Of a DNA stretch of 58,254 bases, positions 16,763 through 25,495 are shown piece by piece; positions within the stretch are counted from its first letter, which is position 1; every line of letters begins with the position of its first letter. The translations under genes were made by a program, and so were the position numbers. Under the pieces are notes generated by a model that made no database searches, had not been told where the DNA came from, and worked only from the letters and a program-made list of their open reading frames with translations. The stretch covers positions 39,835 through 98,088 of the forward strand of contig JAPYUK010000003.1 of the NCBI GenBank assembly GCA_029936155.1. Reading direction: 5' to 3'. The stretch is from Dehalococcoidia bacterium (lineage in GTDB: Bacteria > Chloroflexota > Dehalococcoidia > Lucifugimonadales > Lucifugimonadaceae).

Positions 16763-17692
16763 TTAAGATGAGGCCGTTGGCAGGCTCGGTATGGGATCGC
16801 CAGTGAGGTACGGGCCGATGATTTTTCCGATTATTGGTGCGTTACCTTGCAGGCCGTTCCAAAACAGATCGAAAGCCTTGTAGTTTTCTTCGCAGATGAA
16901 CTCGATTTCGGTTGTGCCACTTGGCGTTTCGAAATCCAGCCTGAAGATTGTGTTGCATGGGGTTTCAGGTGAGAGATTGGTGTTCAGGTCGAAGATGCTA
17001 ATTAAGAGGCGCATGTCATCCTCCATCATCTCGCGGCGAACTACGAAATCGTCGATTGAGAAATCTCGGCGCATCAGCGTTAGTTTTGTCGCATCATCGA
17101 GTTGGTCTTGCTGGGTTATGTTCACGGTTGATAGGGTTATCGGCTCTATATCACTACAGCGAACCAGGGTTGTGTCGGTCTCGTCGGAGTGATATTCCCA
17201 ATCAATGGTTCCGTTGGTGATTACGTAAGAGAATCCGTGGTATGGAGCTCCGGAGGTGTTGTAGTAGATGCCTGAAGTTGGGCAACCCAGCGATTCGTTG
17301 TCCCACGTTTGTGCTTTTACAGACGTAATCGACAATGTACTGAAGTCGATGTCGTCTTCCGCGAAAAGCCGCCCCATTTCGAGTGTGGCCGAGTCTGGAG
17401 CAGGTGGAGTTGCGGTGGCAGTGGGCGTTGGTGAAGGCGTTTCGGTCGGTGCCGGTGTTGCGGTTGGTTCCGGCGTGCTTGTGCGCTGTGGAACAGGAGT
17501 GATCGTTGGCCTTGCGGTTGGTGTAGGTGAGATGACTGTAGTGGCGGTGACTGTAGGAATTGCCGTCGATGTGGTTTCATCCTGATCAGAATCAGCAGGC
17601 CCTGATGAGGAGCACGCGGCTACCACGCCTATCACAGACACTACGGCGACTATCCATGCATATGGAATTGCGTTGCGAAGCTGGGTGTTCAA
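16763..17692 (-). CDS. Lipoprotein with Thr/Pro linker and Cys-containing exported domain
   Basis: A TTG-initiated 309-aa product opens with a membrane segment ending in the lipobox GVVAAC, so it should be lipid-anchored outside the membrane. Residues about 45-105 are a PT-repeat linker (TPTARPTITPVPQRT type). The following domain holds QTWDNESLGCPTSGIYY and GFSYVITNGTIDWEY. The same block occurs, more compactly, in the neighbouring broken gene at 17755, so the two are paralogous modules. The rest (about 205-300) is unrecognised. Function unknown. Confidence 0.75.
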   Translation of the reverse strand: MNTQLRNAIPYAWIVAVVSVIGVVAACSSSGPADSDQDETTSTAIPTVTATTVISPTPTARPTITPVPQRTSTPEPTATPAPTETPSPTPTATATPPAPDSATLEMGRLFAEDDIDFSTLSITSVKAQTWDNESLGCPTSGIYYNTSGAPYHGFSYVITNGTIDWEYHSDETDTTLVRCSDIEPITLSTVNITQQDQLDDATKLTLMRRDFSIDDFVVRREMMEDDMRLLISIFDLNTNLSPETPCNTIFRLDFETPSGTTEIEFICEENYKAFDLFWNGLQGNAPIIGKIIGPYLTGDPIPSLPTASS

Positions 17693-17754
17693 CTAGGTAC
17701 TTTCTTTGTCGAAGGGTGAGCCGTATTGAGGTTTCGATGAATTGAGAGCTGATG

Positions 17755-18167
17755 CTACTCAACAACGATGAAATCGTACGTGGAATCGGCATCGTATTCA
17801 TAAAAGACACCTTCGTGCTGCATCAGACTCGATATCCGGGAATGAGATAGGTGCCAAGCAGCGTGTCGGGAGTCGGGTAGCAGCCGGGATATCTTTTGGT
17901 CCAGATTGCATTTTCGAAAAGGATTTTTCGTGGGTCGCCGACGTCGATCCCCAGTTGCGCAGCCATGGCATCTCTTGCTGCCGCTTCGAGAATCACTTCA
18001 GGATCGCCATCCAAGATGTTGGCAGGGGTTGGCTGTGCGATGTCAGGTGTGGGCAGTGAGTCGGAGTAGAAGTCTTCACATGCCGATGCAAGGATCACAA
18101 ATAGCACGGCGAATGCAGCAACTGCGAGGTGGTGGCTCACTCGGGATTGCGTGGCGGATCTGGGCAT
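17755..18167 (-). pseudogene. Small lipoprotein related to its neighbour, C-terminus displaced by a single-base frameshift
   Basis: The ATG-started frame encodes a signal segment with lipobox VILASAC and a domain running to GCYPTPDTLLGTYLIPGYRV, then stops at 17823. The expected end of the domain (LMQHEGVFYEYDADSTYDFIVVE, stop at 17755) continues in the -1 frame directly at that point, sharing one base. It parallels the region after PYHGFSYVITNGTIDWEYHSDE in the adjacent lipoprotein. Losing one base explains everything. This is either a recent mutation or a sequence error. The upstream gene part may still be translated as a truncated lipoprotein. Confidence 0.65.
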
Positions 18168-18360
18168 GCGATTGAAGGTTACGTGCGTTCCGGTCAAACC
18201 GGATTCGGATCGTGGTGGGTGCTGTTGAAATGACTTGATGAAGAGATTGTAGGTGCAATGGCGTCACTGGCGCCTTATTTAGGGGCGACGTATTTCGCTG
18301 AATGTTTCAAATTGAGTGTGGCATGAATTGATGTGTGACGACTGTGAGAACGGCTGTTGG

Positions 18361-18374
18361 TTCGTATATACGAA
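18361..18374. promoter_or_regulatory. Palindromic operator candidate TTCGTATATACGAA
   Basis: A perfect 14-bp palindrome lies 227 bp upstream of the iron-binding protein gene. It is neither a Fur nor an IdeR consensus. A near copy (TTCTACATACGAA) occurs at 18511-18523, so a dimeric regulator of the importer may bind here; that is inference. Confidence 0.4.
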
Positions 18375-18510
18375 TATTTTGCTCGTTGTTATAGAGCGAT
18401 ATTTCTATGTGTGTGTGTTTACGAGTGTTGTAGCTTGCGAATTCCCTCACATGTATTTCATTATTGCCTGTTGCTGAACCAAAATAAATGTGTATCGTAA
18501 AGGTAAGGAT

Positions 18511-18523
18511 TTCTACATACGAA
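18511..18523. promoter_or_regulatory. Second, imperfect TTC-N6-CGAA site
   Basis: TTCTACATACGAA resembles the palindrome at 18361 and sits about 50 bp upstream of a candidate -10 (TATAAG at 18571). That position would suit an activator or an upstream repressor site. Confidence 0.35.
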
Positions 18524-18570
18524 TGAATTAGGACGTACTGACGAACTGTGAAAATCGGTCGTCGGCTCCT

Positions 18571-18576
18571 ATAAGT
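18571..18576 (+). promoter_or_regulatory. Candidate -10 box of the iron-importer operon
   Basis: TATAAG matches the sigma-70 -10 at five of six positions and lies 24 nt before the start codon, giving a short leader. No strong -35 is present, which would fit dependence on an activator. Confidence 0.35.
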
Positions 18577-18600
18577 ACACAGATATAGAGACTTACCAAA

Positions 18601-19635
18601 ATGGGCATTGATGTTGCCAAAATCTGGCGCGTTGTGATTAGCGTCGTGTTGTTCTCGATGCTTCTAACGCTGGCAGTCGCGTGTTCTTCAGGCGAAGAAT
18701 CGTCCGACTCCAAGCCATTTGTTGTTTACTCGGGACGCAGTGAATCATTGATTGCTCCTTTGATTGCAGATTTCGAAGAAGTGACGGGTCAAAAAGTACA
18801 GGTGAACTACGGTTCGACTAGCACGCTTGCTGCGACTTTGCTCGAAGAGGGCGACAACACTCCGGCTGATGTCTACTTTGCGCAGGATCCGGGCGGACTT
18901 GGCGCAGTCGATTCTATGCTCACAGAGCTTCCCGCAGACATTCTGGCTTCAGTTCCTGACTGGGCACATGATCCCGAAAACAAGTGGGTGGGCACTTCGG
19001 GTCGTGCACGTGTGGTCGTATACAACACAGACATGCTGACCGAGGCGGATTTACCGGATTCGATCGAGGATTTCGCGAACCCAGAGTGGAAAGGTCGGAT
19101 TGGTTGGGCTCCGACCAACGGTTCGCTTCACGCCATGATTACGGCGATGCGACAGGAGTGGGGCGAGGATCGAACACGAAGCTGGCTCGAAGGCATTGTT
19201 GCAAACGAGCCCAAGATCTATGCGAAGAACACACCCACGGTTGCGGCCGCTGGTGCTGGCGAGATCGAGGTTGGATTCGTGAACCACTACTACCTGCATC
19301 GGTTCATCGCCGAAGTGGGTGAGTCGTTTGCAGCACGAAATTATTACACGAGGGCAGTTGATCCGGGTTCGCTGGTATTGGTTGCGGGTGTTGGGCTGAT
19401 TGAGGAATCTGATAATAAGGATTTGGCGAAGCAGTTCATCAAGTTCCTGCTCAGCGCGTCTGGTCAGCAGTATTTTGCTTCGCAGACATATGAATTCCCG
19501 CTCAACGACAACGCCAAGCCTAACAATCTGCTTCCGGCTTTGGCAGACATTACCAAGCCATCAATTGATCTGGGTGATTTGATAGATCTTGCGGGAACTC
19601 AAAATCTTCTTAGGGAGGTTGGTGCCCTTCCGTAA
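18601..19635 (+). CDS. Fe(III) ABC transporter substrate-binding lipoprotein (FbpA/FutA type)
   Basis: A 344-aa periplasmic-binding protein with signal peptide and lipobox LTLAVAC. The fold opens KPFVVYSGRSESLIAPLIADFEEVTGQKVQV, the signature of class D/F ferric-ion binding proteins. A Tyr pair in FVNHYYLHRF is the likely iron ligand; TSGRARVVVYNT and YTRAVDPGSLVLVAGVGLI are family blocks. It should capture ferric iron and deliver it to the permease encoded downstream. The ATG has a weak AGAG site. A hairpin follows the gene before the permease gene. Confidence 0.9.
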   Translation: MGIDVAKIWRVVISVVLFSMLLTLAVACSSGEESSDSKPFVVYSGRSESLIAPLIADFEEVTGQKVQVNYGSTSTLAATLLEEGDNTPADVYFAQDPGGLGAVDSMLTELPADILASVPDWAHDPENKWVGTSGRARVVVYNTDMLTEADLPDSIEDFANPEWKGRIGWAPTNGSLHAMITAMRQEWGEDRTRSWLEGIVANEPKIYAKNTPTVAAAGAGEIEVGFVNHYYLHRFIAEVGESFAARNYYTRAVDPGSLVLVAGVGLIEESDNKDLAKQFIKFLLSASGQQYFASQTYEFPLNDNAKPNNLLPALADITKPSIDLGDLIDLAGTQNLLREVGALP

Positions 19636-19646
19636 TAGGGAGGGCT

Positions 19647-19667
19647 GTTGCAGCCGCGAGCTGCAAC
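19647..19667 (+). other. Intercistronic hairpin between binding-protein and permease genes
   Basis: GTTGCAGC (19647-19654), a 5-nt loop and GCTGCAAC (19660-19667) form a perfect 8-bp stem without a T-run, 11 nt after the stop codon. Such hairpins often stabilise the upstream mRNA, giving more binding protein than permease. Confidence 0.5.
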
Positions 19668-19750
19668 GATATGCCGATTCGATTGTGTGAATCAGATACG
19701 TTGGAGTTGGTTGTTCCAAGTTCGATGCCCGATATGAGGGCGATGACGGG

Positions 19751-21406
19751 ATGACCTTCTCTGGTGTCATATCCACCGGGTGGAGATCCACCGATGGCAA
19801 ACGACCGCCGACGTTCTTAGTAGCGTCGTCGGCCATTGTCGCGCTCGCGGCACTGATTCCGGTTGGCTACCTGTTAATACGCTCGATTGGCGCGGGTTCG
19901 GACTGGTTCGACATTGTTTTTCGTGCGAACACGGCTGCAGTCTTCGGCCGCACGTTCATGTTGATACTGCTCGTCACGATCATTTCGATAATGGTTGCAG
20001 TTCCAGTGGCGTGGCTCACAGTGAAATCGAACATACCGCTTCGGCGGGTGCTTTCGGTGGCATCGGTGCTGCCACTGGTGATGCCGAGCTTCGTTATGGC
20101 GACGACGGTTATCGAGATGTATTCGCCAAAGGGCGTACTTCAGGGATGGCTGTCGGGCCTCGGTGTGAATCGGCTGCCTGATATTTACGGTCTCGGCGGG
20201 GCGACCTTTGTGCTCGTGCTGATGACGTACCCGTATGTTTTGTTGACCGTGAGAGGAGCGCTTCGCAGGATGGACCCTGCGTTGGAAGAGGCAGCAAGAG
20301 CGATGGGATACGGCCCTATGCACACGTTTAGAGCAGTAACGCTGCCCATGCTTCGTCCGGCGATAACGGGTGGATCGCTGCTGGTTGCTTTGTACACACT
20401 GAGCGATTTCGGTGGCGTTACGCTGCTGAGGTATCAGACGTTTACATCGACGATCATGATCCAGTATCAGTCTTCGATCGACCGGACACTTGCAGCGGTG
20501 CTTTCGCTTGTGTTGGTGGTCATTGCTGTACTGCTGTTGCTTGGTGAGGGGTTTACACGTGGGAGCGGCGCGTATCACCGAAGCACCGTTGGTGCGGTAC
20601 GAACCGGGCGGCGATTTGATCTTGGAAACTGGCGCTGGGCAGGTGCGGCGGCAGTGAGCGTTCCGGTATTGATCGGATTGATCATTCCGGTTGGGGTGTT
20701 GGTTCACTGGTTGGTGCGCGGATTGCTGAATGATCAGCAGTTGTTGCCGTTGCTGATACCGGCTCGTAATTCACTGTATGTTTCGCTGTTGGCAGCGTTC
20801 GTGACCGTGATGGCTGCGTTGCCGGTTGCGATTCTTGCGGTTCGATTTCGTAGCCGGATGAGTCGATTCTTTGAACGCTCGGTATATATCGGTTTTGGGC
20901 TGCCGGGTGTTGTGGTTGCGTTGTCGCTCGTTTTCTTCGGGATCAACGTCGCTCGTCCGTTGTACCAGTCGATATGGCTGCTGTTGTTCGCGTACGCCGT
21001 GTTATTTTTACCAGCAAGCGTGGGGGCATTGCGAAGTTCGCTGTTGCAGGTGAATCCGCGGGTTGAGGAGGCGGCTCAGGGTTTGGGTCGCTCGCAGTGG
21101 GGAGTGATTTTCTCGGTGACCGTGCCGCTTGTGATGCCGGGAGCGCTGGCCGGCGGCGCTATGGTGTTTTTGCTGACGATGAAAGAGCTTCCTGCAACTT
21201 TGATACTTTCGCCTATCGGATATAGAACGCTGTCTTCTTCGATCTGGTCGGCTGCATCCGAGGCCTTTTTCGCTAAGACCGCTGGCGCTGCGTTGCTGTT
21301 GGTTCTAGTTGCGGGAGTTCCTACGGCTTATCTCACATTGCGAGGGCACGGTGATAAGGTCGGTGACTCTGACAGGTTGATGAAGATCGACGAGGTGGCG
21401 CGATGA
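19751..21406 (+). CDS. Fe(III) ABC transporter permease (FbpB type, fused double permease)
   Basis: A 551-aa inner-membrane protein made of two BPD_transp_1 halves, about 12 membrane helices. Each half has an EAA loop for the ATPase: EEAARAMGYGPMHTFRAVTLP near 175 and EEAAQGLGRSQWGVIFSVTVP near 445. The fused form is typical of FbpB-type ferric transporters. It starts at ATG after a 115-nt spacer and its last codons overlap the ATPase gene start as ATGA. A 277-codon open frame on the opposite strand is an artefact. Confidence 0.92.
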   Translation: MTFSGVISTGWRSTDGKRPPTFLVASSAIVALAALIPVGYLLIRSIGAGSDWFDIVFRANTAAVFGRTFMLILLVTIISIMVAVPVAWLTVKSNIPLRRVLSVASVLPLVMPSFVMATTVIEMYSPKGVLQGWLSGLGVNRLPDIYGLGGATFVLVLMTYPYVLLTVRGALRRMDPALEEAARAMGYGPMHTFRAVTLPMLRPAITGGSLLVALYTLSDFGGVTLLRYQTFTSTIMIQYQSSIDRTLAAVLSLVLVVIAVLLLLGEGFTRGSGAYHRSTVGAVRTGRRFDLGNWRWAGAAAVSVPVLIGLIIPVGVLVHWLVRGLLNDQQLLPLLIPARNSLYVSLLAAFVTVMAALPVAILAVRFRSRMSRFFERSVYIGFGLPGVVVALSLVFFGINVARPLYQSIWLLLFAYAVLFLPASVGALRSSLLQVNPRVEEAAQGLGRSQWGVIFSVTVPLVMPGALAGGAMVFLLTMKELPATLILSPIGYRTLSSSIWSAASEAFFAKTAGAALLLVLVAGVPTAYLTLRGHGDKVGDSDRLMKIDEVAR

Positions 21407-22566
21407 GGATGCCATGGCGACGTAAGCAGAAAGAAGTCGTGATCCCCTCGGCTGCGGCTGCGGCCATGTCGGTGCTTGCGATGCCGCTCCCTGCGTCGGA
21501 AGAGACCGGTGTTATTCACTTGCAGGGAGTCGAGTGCAGCTATCCAGGATCGGATGAACCTGCGATCAGCAATTTCAATCTGCTGGTTCGTCCGGGCGAG
21601 TTCGTGAGCATTCTTGGCAGGAGCGGAGCCGGTAAAACGACCGCACTGCGAGTCGTTGCCGGGTTTGAGCAGGTTTCATCTGGATATGTTCGAGTCGGTG
21701 GGCAACTGGTTGGATCATCATTTGTTCACATCCCGCCGGATGAGCGTCGAATTGGGCTGGTGTTCCAGGACTACGCTTTGTTCCCACATCTTTCGGTAGC
21801 CAAGAACGTGGAGTTTGGTCTCAAGGATTTTCCCGCCGACGAGAGGCGATCTAGAATCGCACCTGTGTTGAAGATGGTGGGGATGAGCGGGTATGAGTCG
21901 CGTTATGTTCATGAGCTTTCGGGTGGTCAGCAGCAGCGAGTGGCGATCGCTCGTGCGCTGGCACCTGACCCGGTCGCATTGTTGCTCGACGAACCGTTTA
22001 GCAACTTGGATCGACAGTTAAGAGCGGCGTTGCGGCGGGACATCAAGAAGATTGTTGCCGAGACAGGCGCAACAACTTTGCTTGTCACTCACGACCGTGA
22101 GGAAGCGTTGGCGACGTCGGATCGCATAGCTGTGATGGGTGATCGGAACATCGAGCAGATCGGCACACCTGAAGAGGTGTACCAGAATCCGATATCGGCA
22201 TCGGTTGCGCGATTGATTGGTCCGTGCGAACTGATACCGGGTGTGTACAGAGGCGGCGTTGTGGTGACCGAGGCGGGAGTGTTCGCTACCCGGACCACGA
22301 CTGATGAATCGATATCGGATGGTCGGCAGGTGCTTGCGTTGATGCGGGCGTCAGAGCTGGAGATTGAACCTGCTGGCGAAGATGAGCAGTGGAGTGCGAC
22401 TGTTGAGCTGAGGGAATTTGAAGGCGAGTTCAGCGAGTACAGCGTGCAGCTTGATTCTGGAACTCTGATCCGAGTGCGAAAACGGACGACTGGCGGTATC
22501 GAAGTTGGCAGTCGAATTTCTGTGCGAGCACGTGGCGAGTCGAAGGTGATTGTTTTTGTTGCGTAG
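21403..22566 (+). CDS. Fe(III) ABC transporter ATPase (FbpC type)
   Basis: A 387-aa ATPase energising the iron importer. Walker A is GRSGAGKTT, the signature is LSGGQQQRVAIARAL, and Walker B is LLLDEPFSNLD; the Q-loop (VFQDYALFPHLSV) and the H-loop (LLVTHDREEA) are present. The C-terminal 130 residues form the regulatory OB/TOBE domain (VARLIGPCELIPGVY onward). The N-terminus carries about 35 extra residues before the ATPase core (MRMPWRRKQKEVV, then an Ala-rich stretch). It is translationally coupled to the permease by a 4-nt overlap. Confidence 0.93.
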   Translation: MRMPWRRKQKEVVIPSAAAAAMSVLAMPLPASEETGVIHLQGVECSYPGSDEPAISNFNLLVRPGEFVSILGRSGAGKTTALRVVAGFEQVSSGYVRVGGQLVGSSFVHIPPDERRIGLVFQDYALFPHLSVAKNVEFGLKDFPADERRSRIAPVLKMVGMSGYESRYVHELSGGQQQRVAIARALAPDPVALLLDEPFSNLDRQLRAALRRDIKKIVAETGATTLLVTHDREEALATSDRIAVMGDRNIEQIGTPEEVYQNPISASVARLIGPCELIPGVYRGGVVVTEAGVFATRTTTDESISDGRQVLALMRASELEIEPAGEDEQWSATVELREFEGEFSEYSVQLDSGTLIRVRKRTTGGIEVGSRISVRARGESKVIVFVA

Positions 22567-22639
22567 GTTTTGTTCGCGAGAGGATAGTAACCGGAACTGA
22601 CGTCATTTGCTGTGGCGCCGGTCGGTTCAGTTTGCGAGG

Positions 22640-22658
22640 TTCTGAATCAAGTTCAGAA
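22640..22658. repeat. REP-like palindrome TTCTGAA-TCAAG-TTCAGAA
   Basis: A 7-bp perfect inverted repeat with a 5-nt loop, flanked by TGACG, lies in the 133-bp gap between the convergent ATPase gene and fabF. A related sequence lies at 30475-30500. Such GTCATTCTGAA-type elements recur between genes in many bacteria and may also serve as a shared transcription end. Confidence 0.5.
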
Positions 22659-22699
22659 TGACGGACGGCGCGGGCGATTCGGTGGGTTCGTAACGTGAC

Positions 22700-23950
22700 C
22701 TACGCGAATTGCTTGATGATGAGGCAGGCGTTCTGACCGCCGAATCCGAAACTGTTTGAGAGCGTGATGTTAACTTCGGTTTCTCGAGCCACGTTTGGGA
22801 TGTAGTCGAGATCGCAGTCGGGGTCGGACTCTTCCTGGTTGATCGTAGGGTGCAGCAGGTTGTCGTTAATGCTGTTGATGCAGACGATCGCCTCGAGCGA
22901 TCCGGACGCACCGAGAGAGTGACCCACCATCGATTTGGTAGAGCTGATCGGAATGTTGTATGCCTGCTCGCCAAAAACAGCCTTGATCGCCTTGGTCTCC
23001 GAAGCATCGTTAATTGGCGTCGACGTACCGTGTGCGTTGATGTAGTCGATTTCGTCGAGTTCGACCCGTGCGTTTTCAAGTGCCCGCGTCACAGCTTTTG
23101 CAGCACCAGTTCCCTCGGGATGGGGCTGAACAAGATGGTACGCATCGGATGAAACGCCCCACCCGCCGATTTCGGCGTAGATGTGAGCACCTCTCGCCTG
23201 GGCATGTTCGAGACTTTCAATGATGAGTATTCCGCTGCCTTCAGCAGGTGCGAAGCCGTCACGACCCTTGTCGAACGGACGGCTAGCCCTTGCAGGATCG
23301 CCATCCCAGGTTGAAAGAGCCCTCATCGTGCTGAATCCGCCCATACCGATTTCACAAATTCCGGCTTCGGTACCGCCGGTCACGATCACGTCTGCTGCAC
23401 CGCGGCGAATCACTTCTGCGGCTTCACCAATCGCTTGAGTGCTGGCAGCGCAGGCAGTTACGCAAGTGTTTGTATAGCCGGTGAGGTTGAATGTGTGCGA
23501 GATGTTCGCCGATGCCATGTTGACCAGCATCATCGGGATGTAATACGGACTCATTCGACCAACTCCGCGTTTCACGCGAATTTCCGCCTGTTGGTCTGTT
23601 TCAGGGAGTCCACCTGAACCGCTGCCGATCAGCACACCGATGCGATCGAGGTCTTCTTTTTCTAGATCGAGGCCTGAATCGTTGACCGCTTGGTGGGCCG
23701 CAGCTACAGCGAATTGAGAGAAGCGTGCCATGCGACGGGCTTCTTTGCGATCCATGTATTCGGTTGCATCAAAATCTTGGATTTCACCTGAAACTTTGCA
23801 CGGAAACCCGCCGGGGCTGACGAGACTAATTTCCCGAATTCCCGATTGTCCGTCCTTGAGGCCTGTCCAGAACTCGTCAATGGAGTTACCGAGGCACGTG
23901 ATAGCACCTAATCCGGTAACTACGACTCTTGTTTCGTTGTTGTTGGTCAT
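22700..23950 (-). CDS. fabF: 3-oxoacyl-[acyl-carrier-protein] synthase II
   Basis: Condensing enzyme of fatty-acid elongation, 416 aa as usual. Catalytic Cys167 lies in VTACAASTQAIGEA; the two catalytic His are in NAHGTSTPIND and GHSLGASGSLEA. The GFGGQN motif is near the C-terminus. The N-terminus RVVVTGLGAITCLGNS is canonical. It begins 26 nt after folC on the same strand, so the two are probably co-transcribed. No fabD, fabG or acpP is seen nearby. Confidence 0.95.
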   Translation of the reverse strand: MTNNNETRVVVTGLGAITCLGNSIDEFWTGLKDGQSGIREISLVSPGGFPCKVSGEIQDFDATEYMDRKEARRMARFSQFAVAAAHQAVNDSGLDLEKEDLDRIGVLIGSGSGGLPETDQQAEIRVKRGVGRMSPYYIPMMLVNMASANISHTFNLTGYTNTCVTACAASTQAIGEAAEVIRRGAADVIVTGGTEAGICEIGMGGFSTMRALSTWDGDPARASRPFDKGRDGFAPAEGSGILIIESLEHAQARGAHIYAEIGGWGVSSDAYHLVQPHPEGTGAAKAVTRALENARVELDEIDYINAHGTSTPINDASETKAIKAVFGEQAYNIPISSTKSMVGHSLGASGSLEAIVCINSINDNLLHPTINQEESDPDCDLDYIPNVARETEVNITLSNSFGFGGQNACLIIKQFA

Positions 23951-23976
23951 TTATGTGGAGTTCGAGATTTCTGTTT

Positions 23977-25362
23977 TCAGAGCCGTGGTGGAAGCTTGAT
24001 GTCGGGGTAGAGTTCGGGCTCGATGCCTTGTTCGATCTCGATTATTTCCGCTGCCACGAAAAGCGATCCGGTTGCGATGATCACATCGCTAGCTGTTGCG
24101 GTCTCTTTCGCATACTTCAGGGCGTCGAGAGTGTTATTCGTCACCTTGAGTACGGGAATTTTACTCTCACCCAAGGCAGAAGACAGTTCCAAATTAGTGA
24201 GGGATTTGGGATGTCTCGACTGTGTAACGATGATTCTGGGCAAAAGGGGGCTTAACTCTTGGGCGACGATAGTGGATTTGTGCCCTCGAACTGTTCCGAG
24301 AATCAGGAACACTTCTTTTACGTTTGGGAAGAGTTTTGTAACGGATTCCAACAATGCCAGAGCTGATGCGTCGTTGTGTGCACCATCGACGAATATAGGT
24401 GTTGGGATGCTGGCTACAAGTTGATTGCGAGCAGTCCACTTGACGTTTTTAAGCCCCGCGCCAATCGCATCATTACCAACGGGAATACCGGCGTTATTTA
24501 GCTGGATTAGAGCGGCGATTGCGGTGCGGGAGTTGTCGATCTGATGGTCGCCGAGGAGGTTGAGATGAGTGTTGATCCGATCATTGTCGATAGAGAATTC
24601 GAGTTCGATGCCCTTGAGTCCAAGGTCGATCACGCACGTGATGTCTACTGACGTTTTCGATTCGATTAAGAGGCTTTGGTTTCTCTTCGCCGTAGCTCGG
24701 ATAACTTCGAGGGCTTCTGGTTTTTGCGGCGCGGTGACGGCGGGTATGCCCGGCTTGATGATTCCAGCTTTCTCACCGGCGATTTGAGCGATTGTGTCAC
24801 CGAGCACAGCTACATGATCGAGGCTGATGGGGGTTATAACTGACAGGATAGGGGTGATGATGTTGGTTGAATCGAACCTGCCGCCCAGTCCGACTTCTAT
24901 CACGCTTATGTCGGCATCCGAGTTGGAAAAGTGGCAAAAAGCCATGGCTGTTTCGAGTTCGAAAACTGAAACGACTCCGATATCACCATCGGCAGCAACC
25001 TTTTCCACAGCTGGCCACAGACCTTCTACCAATCCAGTGAAGTCGGGTTCGGAAATGGGTAAGCCGTTGATGCGCAGTCGCTCGGTAATGCGGTGGATCG
25101 AGGGTGATGTGAACAATCCAGTCGTGTATCCGGCCTCGGCTAGTGACCAGGCGATCATCGCCGATGTGCTGCCCTTGCCTTTGCTTCCAGCTACATGGAC
25201 GTATTTTTGACCGATGTGCGGATTGTCAAGATATTCGAGAAGCCGTGCGATGCGTTTGAGGTGGAAGTCGGGCGGGTCGTTGACGCGGAATTTCCTCTCG
25301 AAGTCGGCGAGTGAGAGGAGTCGTGAGACGGCTTCTTGATATTCGTGTTGGCTGGAGGGCAT
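23977..25362 (-). CDS. folC: Folylpolyglutamate synthase/dihydrofolate synthase
   Basis: Mur-ligase-family enzyme of 461 aa that adds glutamates to folates and may make dihydrofolate from dihydropteroate. The P-loop reads VAGSKGKGSTSAM, followed by TGLFTSPSIHRITERLRING. EVGLGGRFDSTNI and ISLDHVAVLGDTIAQIAGEKAGI are the diagnostic FolC blocks, and FVDGAHNDASAL lies in the C-terminal domain. It is divergent from tldD and upstream of fabF. Confidence 0.94.
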   Translation of the reverse strand: MPSSQHEYQEAVSRLLSLADFERKFRVNDPPDFHLKRIARLLEYLDNPHIGQKYVHVAGSKGKGSTSAMIAWSLAEAGYTTGLFTSPSIHRITERLRINGLPISEPDFTGLVEGLWPAVEKVAADGDIGVVSVFELETAMAFCHFSNSDADISVIEVGLGGRFDSTNIITPILSVITPISLDHVAVLGDTIAQIAGEKAGIIKPGIPAVTAPQKPEALEVIRATAKRNQSLLIESKTSVDITCVIDLGLKGIELEFSIDNDRINTHLNLLGDHQIDNSRTAIAALIQLNNAGIPVGNDAIGAGLKNVKWTARNQLVASIPTPIFVDGAHNDASALALLESVTKLFPNVKEVFLILGTVRGHKSTIVAQELSPLLPRIIVTQSRHPKSLTNLELSSALGESKIPVLKVTNNTLDALKYAKETATASDVIIATGSLFVAAEIIEIEQGIEPELYPDIKLPPRL

Positions 25363-25495
25363 CGCATTCGATTATCACTGTCAATAGGACTGAATGTCAC
25401 TAGCGGCGGCGTTCGAAGGTACGACTTTTGAGATTGCGTTGCTAGTATTGTCGCTTCAATGATTGACTGTGAATCAGAAGGGGCTCGGCATATTC

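Larger units (their letters stand above)
18168..18600. other. 433-bp AT-rich regulatory region upstream of the iron importer, no gene seen
   Basis: No convincing coding sequence was found on either strand. The stretch is visibly more AT-rich than its surroundings. It holds a 14-bp palindrome at 18361, a related site at 18511 and a likely -10 at 18571, all described separately. It separates the minus-strand lipoprotein pair from the plus-strand fbpABC-type operon. Confidence 0.6.

Noticed and set aside
19874-20707. 277-codon open frame on the strand opposite the iron permease gene
   Set aside because: The translation is Arg/His/Gln-rich without any domain, while the plus strand encodes a clear two-EAA permease; it is an antisense shadow.
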